A stretch of DNA of 64,000 bases from Turritopsis dohrnii (GCA_027922465.2 BQMF02000047.1:1116001-1180000); one strand, 5' to 3'; numbered from the stretch's first letter, positions 1-11,994 are shown. Notes: a model not told the origin generated them from the letters alone. Program-made: numbers and translations.

Positions 1-1070
1 TGTCACCACTGATTTTGAGTTTATATTAAAAAATATTTCAGACCTTATTTCCCCAAAAGAAAGACTTGGTGGAACAATACCAATTGAAAGTAATGAAAGA
101 CTGGCACTAACACTCCGCTATCTAGCCACTGGGGAATCTTTCCAGTCATTAAGTTTCCAGTTACCGCATATCGTTAAACGCTGTATCTTACATAGTGAAA
201 GGCTGCTGTAAAGCTATTGTTGATCGTTTAACTCCCAACTTCATCAAAGTCCCTTCAACAAAAGAGGAATGGTTAGAAATTTCTGAGAGATTTGAGGAGA
301 GATGGAATTTTCCGCATGCCCTCGGTGCGATCGACGGAAAACATGTTCGCATTCAGAAGCCTAAAAATGGAGGTTCATACTACTACAATTACAAACACAC
401 ACACTCCATTATTCTCATGGCTATTGCCGGCCCAAATTACGAATGCTTATATGCAGATGTCGGTTCCAATGGTAGGGTAAATGATTCGGGAGTTTGGAAT
501 AAGTCATCCCTTCATCAAGGTATACAAAATGGATCCATTCAACTACCTGACGACAGAGAGTTGCCCAATGGGGAAATCCCTCCGCATGTTTTTCTTGGGG
601 ACGATGCTTTCGCCCTAAAGAAATTCATGATGAAGCCTTTTCCCCAACAGGGTTTAGATGCTCCAAAGCGAGTTTATAACTATAGACATAGCAGAGCTCG
701 TCGAATTTCAGAGAATCTTTTTGGAATTCTGGCCAATAGGTGGAGAATTTATTTCACTATAATTAATCTTGAACCGAAACACGTTGAAAACGTAGTTCTT
801 GCTACACTCACCCTCCACAACATGCTGCTTACCAATAGCCCAAAGTCGGCCAATGTTTATCGTCCCCCTTTCTATGGTGATAGCTTATCGGAAAATGGAG
901 AAATTGTTGAAGGAGAATGGCGAGCTGAAAAATCTACTGAATCGTTGCATTCCCTGGAAATTCCACGAAGTGGTCACAATGCAACTTTGTATGCAAAATC
1001 AGTACGGGAAACCTTTATGGACTATTTCGTGAATGATGGGGCGGTTGAATGGCAATGGAAGTTTGTCTAA
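1..1070 (+). pseudogene. Harbinger transposase (HARBI1-like), frameshifted, 5' part missing
   Basis: This is a DDE_Tnp_4 family transposase that would cut and join the Harbinger element in the nucleus. Reading starts in frame from base 2 and matches the complete 417-residue copy at 20225-21478 nearly residue for residue. Near base 161 one extra T shifts the frame: upstream ...SFQSLSFQ, downstream YRISLNAVSYIVKGCC, which continues to the stop at 1070. The DDE landmarks are visible in order: GAIDGKHVRI, then ADVGSNGRVNDSG, then FLGDDAFALK, then ARRISENLFG. An apparent start at 195 is only a GTG inside the reading frame. The N-terminal third lies before the window. The frameshift could be real decay or an assembly error, but the companion gene is also broken. 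Confidence 0.9.
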
Positions 1071-1189
1071 TCAAAAAACAATAAATTAACTTAGTTATAT
1101 TAGTTTTTTTCTTTTTTTATCTCAATCATTTTAAGTATGAACTAAGTACTATAAATTAAAGAAAAAAACACACAACATTGTAAGATAGT

Positions 1190-1768
1190 TTATGATAACT
1201 CTGCATATGTCTTCCCATTTCTTTCCATTTGGACATGATTGAATGGTACCCGACTTTGACCTTGTTGAAAATCATAAGATAGTTGGCCGGCAATTGGGGT
1301 CCGGGGTTGGGGCTGATTGGGATCGAATGGCTGAACAGCTTGATACTGATGTTGATAGGAATTTCTTTGTTCTTGTTCTAACTCGGAAGACATTTCTGCT
1401 TCAAATAACACATCAGAAATTCGTTTTTCGGCAATTCTTCTCGGGCGCTCGGGTAGTTGAGATAATTTTTTGTCTACATATAAAGCAAAACTTGAAACAT
1501 TTGGGGCTTTGAATAGTTCACGCTTTGAATAGTCAGGGTGGTAAACATCCCATAAACACGAATTAGCTTCGAGCATATCAATAAGCAGAGAGATCTCTTC
1601 ATCTGTCCAATCTTTCGCTGTTTTAGTTTTTCCCTTTCTTCTTAGTCTTTTCATTACCCTTGTCAGTTTTGTGTTCTTTTCTGCTTTTTTTTCCTTAACA
1701 TATTTACTAAAGATCTCCCCTGGCTGATATCCATTTTCAGAAATACTTTCAGAATCGCTTGATGACAT
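1190..1768 (-). pseudogene. Harbinger companion MADF/Myb-like protein, internally deleted
   Basis: This is the second gene of the Harbinger element; in this superfamily the Myb/MADF partner helps bring transposase to the terminal repeats and the nucleus. The ATG at 1768 opens MSSSDSES, matching MDSSDSDS of the copy at 19181. A Lys-rich segment follows, then AKDWTDEEISLLIDMLEANS and LWDVYHPDYSKRE, the first half of a MADF-type domain. The reading then jumps directly to APNVSSFALYVDKKLSQ, which in the other copy lies about 130 residues further on. The second half of the DNA-binding domain is therefore deleted in frame. The C-terminal block RRIAEKRISDVLFEAEMS is kept, followed by a Gln/Pro-rich tail. 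It lies tail to tail with the transposase, 120 bp apart. Confidence 0.8.
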
Positions 1769-2181
1769 TTCGGTACTCTTGCTTTCTCTCCAAATACAAA
1801 GCTTTACCAATTAATTTGTTTTGTGTTGTTCGATTGATAAAAAAGTTCGAATAGGTGTTCGAAAATTCGAAAAACACTCCAACTCATTGCTTTTTACACT
1901 CATCGCAGAGACTAATCATAAAATGTTGGATGAAATTTGACTCAAATGCATCCAAACATAGAAATTGACGAGTTCCTTTCGAAACTCTTCTTTGATCTCG
2001 CCGCAAATGTTGGATGAAATGTTTGATGGCGATCAAACTTCATCCAACATCATCCAACATGATTTTTTTCTTCTTTTTTCTTTTTTCGAAAATTTCGAAA
2101 CCTCTCAAATGCATCCAACATTTCATCCAACATCGAGTTTTTACGATGTTGGATGAAATGTTGGATGCATTTGCGCCCACC

Positions 2182-3136
2182 TTTACTTTTTGTTACTTTT
2201 GTTAGCTTCAGACTTTATATTATATACTTTATATTACTTTATGTTTTTAGACTGACTTTTATATTATACTAGAACGTAGTATATGGCTGATTTTACATTC
2301 TGACTTTCTGATGCTGCTTTTCTAATTTTTGTGTTTGAAAGTGTGTTTTAAATCTCATTTTTTCTTGCAATCGGACTCTTGTGATTCTAGATTACTTGCT
2401 GAATGTTATTTGGCATAGCTTGTTCTTTCAGCAATGTGTTTCCTTGTTTATGGTCATCTGATCCCATCTTCTGACTGCTTAAAGCAGTGAAGAAAAACAC
2501 ACTTCCCTGATCTAAGTGAAAATTAAAGCAAGGAGATCATCAAAAGTCTTTATGGTTTTAACATCCTGGTATGAGAAGATAACATGGGCCTACTGTTATT
2601 GATTTGCTGCAGCTGAGTATTTGGATACTATATTATTGGCCTACCTTGCACGAGGCAAGGCTGTACGTTCATGTCAACATTTAAATTAACTCTATGTATT
2701 ACGTATTTGTGAATGTCCATGTCAAAGTAGTTTGAGTGGGCTAGGTTTATCTTGTCTTAATGTAATACATTCAATAGTTTTTATCTTTCCTCTTTTTTAT
2801 AATTTGGCAAATGAAGTGCAATTAATTCTTGCTTGCCCTCTTAAAACTTGTGGTTTTTCAGGGAGAGTTAAGATCTCACTACTTTACAATCTGTATAGTG
2901 AGATGAATTCCTGGTGGAGGCCCACATCAGTGAATAACACTGCCAGTTCCCCCCGGCCTCGATAAAATAAATTTAAAAAAAAAATTATTATTATCATATA
3001 GTATCACTTAATTTCTGGGAAATGTTTTTGTTCTATACAGGGTGGATTGCAAAAGTTAGAAGCCCACATAGGGATTTCAAAGTGTATATAGTTATGTCTT
3101 TGCTGGTTATTTTTAATTTGTTCTTAGAAGGTAAAA
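2182..3136. other. Intergenic, no gene seen
   Basis: AT-rich DNA with no convincing coding potential. A segment at about 2870-2985, ending in an A-rich tail after a C/G-rich stretch (CCCCCCGGCCTCG), looks like the 3' end of a short retroposon, but no tRNA-like head is visible. Possible splice acceptors at about 3040 and 3127 would place 5' untranslated exons of the next gene here. Confidence 0.4.
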
Positions 3137-4384
3137 ATGAATACTAAAGAGTTAGTTGGAGAATTTTTAAATTTGTTTCCCAAAGCTGATGTTGATAAAA
3201 AAGAAAAAGAAAAAAAAAGAAGAACTCGGAGACGATTTGCAAAATCAATTGAGGTATGTATATATTCAGTAATTGTTTGTAGTTAATTTTTTTGGTTGCT
3301 TAGTGTCCTTACTAGAAGGTTTTGCTTAATTGATTTTTATGGATTACGAACCTACGTAATATAAAATATCGTATACAGAGGATTTTACTTGATACAAAAA
3401 ATTTGCTTGGTTAGCAAATAGATATTTATTGGACATACTTTTAGGGATATCGTCCATCCATTACCTAAAAGTTACAACATGAATTTTTTTTTTTTTTCAA
3501 ACTTAACTTCTTTAACATAGAAGCAGATTAATTTACTCCTGGAATCACAATCGATTGAAGAAATCAAATCTAATCTTTGGCATGAAGTTTATTGTAAATA
3601 TGCGCTAATTGAGTGCAACGTATCGACAGCCGCTGCAACTGAAAACACTGATCAAGTAAGTAGAAGTTACACATTTCTTCCCAGGGAGCTTGCGGCCTTA
3701 TTATCATGGTAAATTTTGTAGAAATTAGCTTTTAGAACAAGACAGAAAGTCTTTGTTCTGTGTTTTGTATTTCACGCAGAAATAAAGTATGATATAAGAA
3801 ATCATCTCTAATAAATGTTACAAAAGTTTTAAAAAAGTAATTCACCTACTGAAGTATACTATTCATTATTTTGCTGATATAAAAATCTGAGCGCTTGGAT
3901 TTTTTACTCTAAGATTTTGATATTTAAAAACTCCATGTGTAACTTTGAATGAACAGATTATTTTCTTTTATCTTAGGATTACAATACTTGTTGCAGTGAT
4001 AAAGACGCCACACATCAACTTGAGGTGGCTCTTTATGAAGAAATTGGGAGCTTCATGTTAAAAGAAATCAGAGAAAATAAATTGAAAAAGCAGGTTTTGA
4101 TAAGAACTGCCAAACTTTGTAATACTGCTTTATGTAACGGTCTGATTGGTCAGTTAAATGAGGTGATTGTCAACACAGAGATTGAAGTTAAAGATTCAAT
4201 GGCTGTTGAGGTAAATGGCATGAAGAAAAAACATCGGGATTTTGTTTTGTTGAGTGGTAGATACCGGGACCGAGCAGTCTTGTTAAAACAAATTGAGACA
4301 AAGTCATCTTTGAGAAATAAAGCGACTCTCGTGTTAGGAAATGAACTGAAGATTCAACTATTGACCATTGATTGCTGTATTTGA
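3137..4384 (+). CDS. Three-exon orphan gene, 219 residues, function unknown
   Basis: I do not recognise this protein. Exons inferred from splice signals and uninterrupted frame are 3137-3253 (39 codons, donor GTATGT), 3521-3655 (45 codons, acceptor AACATAG, donor GTAAGT) and 3977-4384 (acceptor ATCTTAG, stop TGA); both introns are phase 0. The first exon encodes a very basic run after residue 20 (KKEKEKKRRTRRRF), resembling a nuclear-localisation or RNA/DNA-binding tract. The third is a mixed, probably helical region rich in Lys, Glu and Leu. A further possible donor (GAG/GTAAAT) near 4210 leaves the 3' end uncertain. It faces the broken gene at 5401-7971 tail to tail, so it may belong to an unrecognised mobile element rather than the host. 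Confidence 0.5.
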
Positions 4385-5400
4385 CGGTAGCAGTTACTTT
4401 TAAGTATAGTTTTATCAAGAATTTCACAACTATGATTGGCAATACTTTTTTTTGAAGATTAGAAAAAGTGTAGCCAATTGCAGTTGTCAAAAGCTTTTTC
4501 TGCATCTAAGCCACATATATAAACCGGTGTATCTTCTTGATTATATTTTTGGATGGTGTCTTTGTTCAATAGTTCTGCGTGAGTGGTTTATGAGTCTGCA
4601 GCAAAGCCAAATTGCATATTGTTATATTTCTTAAGGTTCGGACATTTGTTGACGATTGTTTTCTCAATGATCTTCGTTATTTTAGGAACTATACTTATGC
4701 CTCGATAGTTGTCGATAGTTGTCGAATGAAGGAGACAATGAATTTCTCGATATTGTCTTCAAGTTGTTTACAATCACAACCAATCATTTTGAGTGTACCA
4801 CTTCCATCATAGCATTTCTGTTTACTAAAATAATGATAACAACCAAAGGTTAGGTTTTATCAAAGTCATTTGAGATGCGTGAGTTAAAACTGACTAAACC
4901 TTGCATAATGAGTCAATATTTAAAAGTGAGACAGAAAGTGTTACCAGAATTTGGAAAACTATATCAAGGAAAAATCTACTGCAATATAAGCCTCACATTT
5001 AAGTATCAAGCTTGTACCTTTTTAAGTAGCATTCATATTGATATGCCAAATAGTCACATCCAATAAGTCTTAAACTTGACGGAATCTTCTGTTCTTGTCC
5101 ACGGTTACTGACAACAGTGAATAAGAACTTCCACAGGTACCGATGGTGTGCTAGTATACAGTGAAGTGAGCAAGGACACATGGTTTCAACAATGAAACCA
5201 GTGAGAAGTGGAGGTGCCTGAAATATTAAGTAAATAAATGATACTAAACAGATATTCAACAAAGTAAAATGGGACATCCGGAATTATTCTGTCTAGCTTG
5301 TGATATTCGACGATGCGCAGCATCTTCAACGGAGGAGAATAAAATTAGTTTCAGAAAGAAAGTTAGCTACATCATGAACTTTTTTCAACACAAAATTCGA
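4385..5400. other. Intergenic, no gene seen
   Basis: AT-rich sequence between two convergent genes. Several short open frames occur on both strands, but none shows codon bias, splice-supported extension or recognisable motifs. Confidence 0.4.
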
Positions 5401-7971
5401 TTAGCGTTTTACGTTACAGATGTATAATGAATTTTTCAAATGTTGTAATGCAATGAACAGGGGAATAATATCAAACACATATAAAAAATAATTTCTTACA
5501 TATTGCCCAAGATGGCTTTGTTGAAACTTCGTAAACTGTGTCAATTTATGGTCCAGTTTATCACCTAATACTTCCAAAGCTAAAAGTCCGTCCTTTTTCA
5601 TCTGCTCAACTGTTTGAGGCTGCCGAGGAAAATTGTTAAGACTATTCCAACTGTTCTTGGGTTCATTACACCAGAAGCAGCCATAAATTGATGCGGATGT
5701 ACATTTGCCTAGAATCTTTTCTAGTAGTCCAATATCGGTGACAAGGAAAACAACGATATTGAACCTTTCAACAGAACCATTCAGCATCAATTCTATACCA
5801 TTTTTAGAAATATGATCTAACTCTGAGAAATGACTTTGAACGTGCAAAATCAATTCGCTTCAACTTTCACTTCCTCGCCAAATGCCATTGATAAACTGTC
5901 CATAGGGGTTGTTTATCATTTCCCTGATAAACTCGCACTCGCACGGAAATTGTCGCCAGTTTGCCGTAGGAAAAAGGTGCGGTTTCCAGCATCAAGCTTC
6001 TGATATAGCTGCATATTTTTTTCCTTCAGGTATGTGAACAGGGATTTTTGTGCTTCAGTTGACTTGAACTCTATTTTTGGAAATAAGGAGGAAGATACAA
6101 TTTTTTGGAGTGTATCAGAAATTGATGTCGTAACAGACATGCAAACAGAGTCACACGAACAATCAGTGTTTAACACACCAATATCTAATTTGCTGTTGTA
6201 ATCTACGACGTCTTCATATTTAGGAAGCTTAATGTTACTTTGCTTCAATATCCTTTAGAGAGTTTTGTAGCCTCTCTGAGACATATTAGCATTGCTCAGC
6301 ATTAGTTCCGCCATGTGTGCACATGAAACATCAAATGGTCTTGGGTTTATCTTCAGATCTTTAATAAGCTGTGAGATGAATTGGTCTGAATCAGCGATAC
6401 CTTCATTCGCGATTTGTGGATAATTTTCGCACAGAAAAGTAATATAGCCTAGAAAAAAGAAAGAGTATATACGATGATGTATTAGATCATAATACAAAAC
6501 TAAATACAATATGCATTTTCAAAAATTCACAGTACATACGGCGGTTACTTTTAGCACAATTTAATTCAAATCAATGTCATAGCCCTGAAATCATTTTCCA
6601 TTCTTACTCTACCAAAATAGTCTCAGTTAAAGTAAAATTAATAATATTCAACACTTTTTTAATACTTTATTTGGAGAAAGTTTTGCGAGAGAAACTTTCG
6701 CAAGCTGAAAAACTCACGAAATATTTTGGATAAACTTTTCAAATGAAGAAGTTGCTTAATTTTTGCGAGTTAAACTTTCATGAATGAAGAAATTTTTTAA
6801 ATAATTTAGTATAACTTTTGGGAAACCAAGGATTTATTAGAGGGACAACATGGAAACAGAAAATATGACTGTAAAATATAATGTATAACAGTTGTTTTAA
6901 ATACTCACTTTTAACATCATCATTTGATATAAGTTTAGCGGCTCCATGAATCGTCATATTTCGTGCTCTTTTCGACTTTGCATGCAGTAGATCTTCTGTC
7001 TTTCCAGCATTTCTAGCTTTGACTGATGCAGCGTCAACTAGCTCTTCATACTTATTAGCATCAACTCTCATTCGTTTCGTACTTTCTTCAACAGGCTGAG
7101 AATTAACAGCAGCTTCACACACAGTTGTAGTGCATGAAAGAGAATTTAAAACTTCTGACTTATTTAAATTCATAGCCAGACCAGTTCCTGCATAGCATGA
7201 TGTTATTGTTTTGGAAAAATTGTTGCATTGCGAGAGTTGGTTTGTGTGATTTCAAAGCTTCATTTTTTTCTGAATCTTCAAGATAAGCAAATATAATGTG
7301 GCCCTGTATCACCTTCAACTATTTCACAGAATACTTTCAGTACTTTCGTGCCATACTTTATTTCTCTAATGGAAATAAATCCAGGGCGTAGCTGACAGAT
7401 GTGGTTTCCAACACGATACCGCTTATCTTCTATCGGAACACCATATGATTTCACACCAATCCACATTACTTTTGGTTTCAAAGAACAAGAAGATACCTCA
7501 TCACCAATTACAGTAGTATCACTATCACCATCATCTACAACCTTGGAAGCACTTTTCACATCTTGCCGATGAAACCCAAAAAACTCGTTGCCAGACCATT
7601 TTTTCTTTGAATTTGTGAGAAATTTTACAGTTCTATTTGATACAGCACTTGGATTTGTAGCAACAAAGCTTCTTAGTTCATCATTAAAACTGAAACAACA
7701 TTCGAAAGTGGTTTTCCAGCAGAGGATTTCTTTACGCTGCAAACCACATCTCTGTCATGTCAGGAGCTCGTACCTTTCTGATGGATTGAAAATTAGGCCT
7801 GTATACTATTCCTTTCACACCAGTAAAATTACAGAGAATGTCCGTATCTGGAAGATTTCCTGGGGAAAGCAGTCCACCCCATGCTACATTTCCTTTCTTG
7901 CTAACACTGGTTGATGATGCTGAGGACGGTTGAAGAAGAACAACAGTTTCTTCACGCATATTGTCAGCCAT
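5401..7971 (-). pseudogene. Decayed multi-exon gene, possibly transposase-derived
   Basis: I do not recognise the family with certainty. On the minus strand a series of open segments reads as one damaged protein: 7971-7732 (MADNMREETV...), 7742-7278, 7173-6900, an exon from about 6450 after a TTTTTTTCTAG acceptor, then 6248-5916 and 5853-5401. An in-frame TAA at about 6254 joins SQRGYKTL to RILKQSNIKLPKYEDV. A frame change near 5940-5960 separates NFRASASL from EMINNPYGQFINGIWRG, and another TGA follows. Frame changes also occur near 7740 and 7260. A CxxC pair in SIYGCFWCNEPKNSW, just after a hydrophobic strand, recalls the Cys-rich insertion in RNase-H-fold transposases of the hAT/KDZ type; that link is speculative. 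The Ser/Thr-rich start and multiple exons would also fit a host gene. Confidence 0.5.
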
Positions 7972-8394
7972 GTTTAATCGGATTTCGCAGACCGCAAAAT
8001 GAAGATAAAGACAGAAATGAAGAAGCGAAGATAGTCGTCAGCTTGTAACAACAGCAAAAATAAAAGTTCGATTTCAAGAACTTTAGCGTTGTTCAATACC
8101 TTATCGGTAAAAAATCCGTCGGTAAAAAGTGACGAATTTTTGCCTTGGTGACGAATATTTTATACCGACGAAAATTTTTGCCGACGAAATTTTTTACCGA
8201 CGAATATTTTTTACCGACGAATTTCTATTATTTTATTTTAACGCTATTATGCTTTTTGTCGCTTAAAGACACATTAGGGGTACCTACTGACCTTATCTTT
8301 GCTTTACTCGTGTTAAAATGTATTGAAAAATGACTAGATTGCTTATGGAATACGTTTTTTCTTCAGAAAATAAAAAGAATGATAAAGTTCACAG

Positions 8395-9303
8395 TTATTT
8401 ATCGTTTTGTCTTTTCTCAATGAATGGGTTTTCAATTCGTGAAATAACTTCGTTTGCTGACTTTACAGCTTCTGTTATACCTGCTTTGTCAAATCCATTC
8501 ACGATTGATTCATTCTGCTGCTTTAGGTAATCAAACATTTTAACGATCCAACGTGCATGCAATGGTTTCAAATCAGACAATTTCATTGATACTTTTACAT
8601 CACCAGGAGCTACACCTCTCCTTAACTGCTCGCTAACACGATCTGCGTACCACTTGTTGTACTGATGAGAAACAAACTTCTTTGCCTTTTGATTGATTGA
8701 AATATCAAGAGGCTGAAACTTGTTGGTCAAGTTATGCGGTACGATAACCAGCTCACATTCATTTTTCAAACATAATTCCTTTATTTCAGTGTTATCTTGA
8801 CCTTTGAAAGTATCCATTATAATTAATGAATACTGCTCCTTCGGGTATCCTAGCTCTTCCTTTTTGGATTTGAGATATGGAAAAATTATCTTCTTGAATA
8901 AGCTGACACATTTCTCATAATTGGACCAATGATTTGGTGTAAAGGTAACATCGAAGGCTTTGGGAAACACAAACTTAGGTAAACTGCGTTTGGTTTTGCC
9001 ACTGTAGATGAGCTGGATCGGCAAAAATTCACCTGATGCAGTAACTGTAAAAGTTGCAGTTATTTGTCTTTTGTCGTCGACACCCTTGATTGGAACTGTC
9101 TTTGAACCCCTTAAATCGAATGTATATTTCCCAGGTGAAACAAAGGACAAAGGGGTTTGATCCAGGTTTAACACAAGTTCCATTGGAATGTCAGGGTCAG
9201 AAACAACCTTTGCAATTGCACGTTGAAAAGTAAACTTTTCCTCTTCTAAAAACTTACTACAAGGTTCAACTTTTCCTGTTGTCCCTTTGGGTTGTTGATA
9301 CAA
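8395..9303 (-). pseudogene. Pogo-like DDE_1 transposase, N-terminal DNA-binding part missing
   Basis: This is the catalytic domain of a pogo/Tigger-type transposase, a DDE_1 family recombinase related to CENP-B and jerky proteins. The motifs are clear: first Asp in LVLNLDQTPLSFV, a conserved KRQITATFTVTASGEFLPIQ segment, TFTPNHWSN, second Asp in YSLIIMDTFKGQ, third Asp in LTNKFQPLDISINQKAKKF. It ends with the usual GFDKAGI block and stops at 8395. About 300 residues are open without interruption, but the paired CENPB-type helix-turn-helix domains expected before KGTTGKVEP are absent. Homology ends at about 9303, where an oppositely oriented acidic frame begins. The element was therefore probably rearranged and would need another copy for DNA binding. 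Confidence 0.88.
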
Positions 9304-9524
9304 TGGAAGAATTTGTGCTTAATTTTTACAGTTACGAATACACCGGAAATTTCTCAATTGACGATAATGAGGATGACGAAGACGAAGATTATCAAACCAT
9401 TATTATCGATTCAAATGAAACCGAAATTCAAGAGACAGAAACTCAATCCGAAATTCAGGAAACTGGAAGCCAAGGCATTGAAACAGAAAGTCAGTCGAGT
9501 AATATTGACTTACAAATAGATTAA
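9303..9524 (+). CDS. Short acidic open frame inside pogo-like element
   Basis: The ATG at 9303 opens 73 residues dominated by Asp, Glu, Gln, Thr and Ser (DDNEDDEDEDYQT, then ETQSEIQETGSQG), ending ...DLQID before a stop. An AATAAA lies about 25 bases downstream and the terminal repeat starts about 80 bases after that. A similar acidic frame (27120-27281, ending ...ITVID) occupies the equivalent position beside the right end of the related element at 26973-27512. Pogo-family transposases commonly end in an acidic tail, so I infer these are remnants of such tails. Its head-to-head position with the transposase fragment implies an internal inversion. Independent expression is not shown. Confidence 0.5.
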   Translation: MEEFVLNFYSYEYTGNFSIDDNEDDEDEDYQTIIIDSNETEIQETETQSEIQETGSQGIETESQSSNIDLQID

Positions 9525-9724
9525 TGTATTATTGATATACTTTTATAGTAAATAAAGTCAATAGAGAAAAACAGTAAAATTTAACGTTTTATTATGTGTT
9601 TCATTTATAGCCCGGTAAAAAAGTTCGTCGGTAAAAAGTGACGAATTTATGTCTAGGTGACGAATATATTTTACCGACGAAATTTTTTGCCGACGAAATT
9701 TTTTACCGACGGATTTTTTACCGA

Positions 9725-11739
9725 TAAATCTGAAATGATTTGGCCTTTTTATTACACTGTTATAATATCAAGTCAGGGAAATTTAAGTAATCATTATAAT
9801 TGTAAGTTTTCAAAAATCGAAATTAAAACTTTTCATTGAAGTTACAATTTTCAGATAATTAAATTTTAATTTTTCTTGAAGATTCAATTTTCAAAAATCA
9901 AATAATGCTTGGCACTTTCGATACACGGATTATATATTGTCTAATGTTTCAACTTTGTTGAACGGAATCGGAGTTGGTACTGCCGCGCATCTAGTTTTTC
10001 AAAATTCCTGACCGGTTGCACGTAGACACGTCGTTTTGTTTTTGTTGATAACAATGTGAATGTTGTTACGATGAATGGTAATTAAATGCTTGAAACAGTA
10101 GAGCATTGAATCTGTGATTTCAGTGCAAAGTTGAAAGTTCATTATTAAAAGCCAGGCTGAAGGTTTTAATTTTATTTTCATCCTGAATGTAGCCTAACAA
10201 CTGAAAAAAACATGATCATGGTGTACACAGCCAAAGGAAACCCTTTTTATGTGGCGAACAGCCAGTTTTGTTACTTCAAAAAGTACATAACAAAAACTGC
10301 AAGTAAAAACGTGATATCATATATGCAAAAAGACGTTCAGAGAACCAATTTTGTAAAATTATTTTAAATACACAGGATTGAGACACGTAAATAACTTGAA
10401 AAAATCTGGTCGAATGTACTTCCCAGGATAGTCGTTTAATATTTTGTCAGAATTTATTTTGTTTTATATGCAGGTGCTTTTTTTTGTAATTATCAATGTA
10501 AACATTTTCTCACGTCACTCTCCACTGCTGTAGGCATATTTTTTGTAAGTGTCGATGTAAGTTAGGTACGGCCTTAAGAATTTCTTAAGAATATATTAGG
10601 ATGACTTTGAATAAAAAGTTAAGAATATTCATCATGAAACGAAATAACACCATTCTTATAAAAAAAAGCGTGTATCATAATTCCCCTTTACTTTTTTATG
10701 CAAAATTTTGTAAAAAGAGAAAAAGATAAAATCCGAATTACCTTACTTCATTCTCTAATTATCGTTCCGAAATGTTTTTTTTAAAAAAACATCGAATAAA
10801 AAGCGGTAAGTCAACTACTAGTTGCAAAACATCGGGCAGAAGAACCAACCTTTACAGATGGGAGGACTAAAAACTCTCGGTTACTTACTTATTAATGGAC
10901 ATCGTAACTCAAGTATGAATAATTATGCAGTTTAAATAATTATAGTTCAAAAACATCATCTAACAAACACTGGTGATATTTAAGTTATTTTTATCTACAA
11001 GCTAAACTGCTTCCAAGTTATGAAAGCATGTATGAAAATAAACGCCCCCCATATGAAATCAAATTTCATAACGCCCATTACATAGCGCCCGGCATGAAAC
11101 TTCAAGTAAATGCAGCTTAATAGAAGCATTACAAATCTGATTACTAGACACTGAGAAAATCTTTAAACCAATTTAGCTGCTTTCTGCTTTCAACCACAGA
11201 AGCTTTTACCCTATTACCCCGTTTTTAAGCCTCCCTCGGATTTACGCCCATGGGCATAAATATGCCCTTTTTTCACGCGTCCGGAACTTATGTTATGACA
11301 AGGCTGTTGACAAACGATAATGTGACGTAGCTAATATCGCCCATACACGTCATTTTAGAATCTTTTGAATTTTTTGTGAAGTGGTGATGACATGACGATA
11401 GAAATTATTTGGTATTTAAAAAAAAAAAAAAAGAAAAGAAATAGTTTTTTCTACATCTAAATTTCCCTCTCCCGAACGTTTTATTATCATAAAAAGTTAC
11501 ACCCACTCAACCCTTCTACCTTGTTAGCCTATTTCTTAATTTAATCTAAATTAGTATAAGTTATGTCCGTAATATTTATTATTATACGTTTTTATACATT
11601 ATACGTAACACCATGCATATATATTTTATCCTATACGCTTTCTCTGTAAGAAGAACCATATTGATGGATGCAGGAAATATATCGATTAAAAAAAAAAAAC
11701 AAAAAAAAAATGTTTTTTTTAAAAAAAACATCGAATAAA
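9725..11739. other. Intergenic with dispersed repeats, no gene seen
   Basis: No coding sequence is supported. Segments 10030-10150 and 10325-10440 recur in the same order and orientation at about 58240-58360 and 61670-61790. A 33-base hairpin-forming word (core TTTTTTTTAAAAAAA followed by CATCGAATAAAAAG) occurs at about 10770 and again at about 11709. Homopolymer A tracts lie at 11409-11422 and 11689-11710. Confidence 0.5.
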
Positions 11740-11830
11740 AAGTTCCATCACTAAGAGCTTCAGAAACTTCCCTGTATCATTTTCAATAAGATTGTGAATG
11801 AATTTCCCAAGGAACGGCATGCTTGTAAAA
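11740..11830 (-). pseudogene. Remnant of last exon of the secreted-peptide gene family
   Basis: On the minus strand this stretch reads MPFLGKFIHNLIENDTG, which aligns with VPLVGEFIHNLVQNDPEG in exon 4 of the neighbouring gene. The frame then breaks, but the nucleotide similarity continues through the stretch corresponding to the following residues. No other exons are seen nearby. It shows that at least three copies of this family once stood in this region, in the same orientation. Confidence 0.75.
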
Positions 11831-11994
11831 GTATGTGTAATAATAGCAATGGTTGTTTTGAAATGACCAGTACTACTTTTCATTCAATCAAACCAAAGAA
11901 GATTTTCTAACTCTTGCGATGATGAAGGAAATAAACAAAGTTTAATGAAATTTTACAATTTCTTCACTTTCAAGATGTACAATAACGATCATTA

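Larger units (their letters stand above)
1..2181. mobile_element. Harbinger/PIF element A, left end outside window
   Basis: The element carries a DDE transposase on the plus strand and a MADF/Myb-like companion gene on the minus strand, arranged tail to tail exactly as in the complete Harbinger at 18839-21642. Its right flank (about 1922-2170) is packed with TGTTGGATGAA words in both orientations, and the last bases (GCGCCCACC, ending near 2181) sit where the terminal repeat of the complete copy sits. Both genes are damaged, so this copy is dead. The left terminal repeat and the target duplication cannot be seen. Confidence 0.85.
8104..9724. mobile_element. Pogo/Tigger-like DNA transposon with iterated GACGAA termini
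   Basis: The first 25 bases of each end match as an inverted repeat beginning TCGGTAAAAAATCCGTCGG, flanked by TA at 8102-8103 and 9725-9726, the usual Tc1/mariner/pogo target. Inside each terminus the words CCGACGAA and GTGACGAA are repeated at irregular spacing over about 120 bp, giving likely transposase-binding arrays. The interior holds a DDE_1 transposase fragment (minus) and a short acidic frame (plus). The left end also reads TACCTTATCGG, identical to the left end of the element at 26973-27512, so the true terminus may lie 6 bases further out. Confidence 0.85.
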
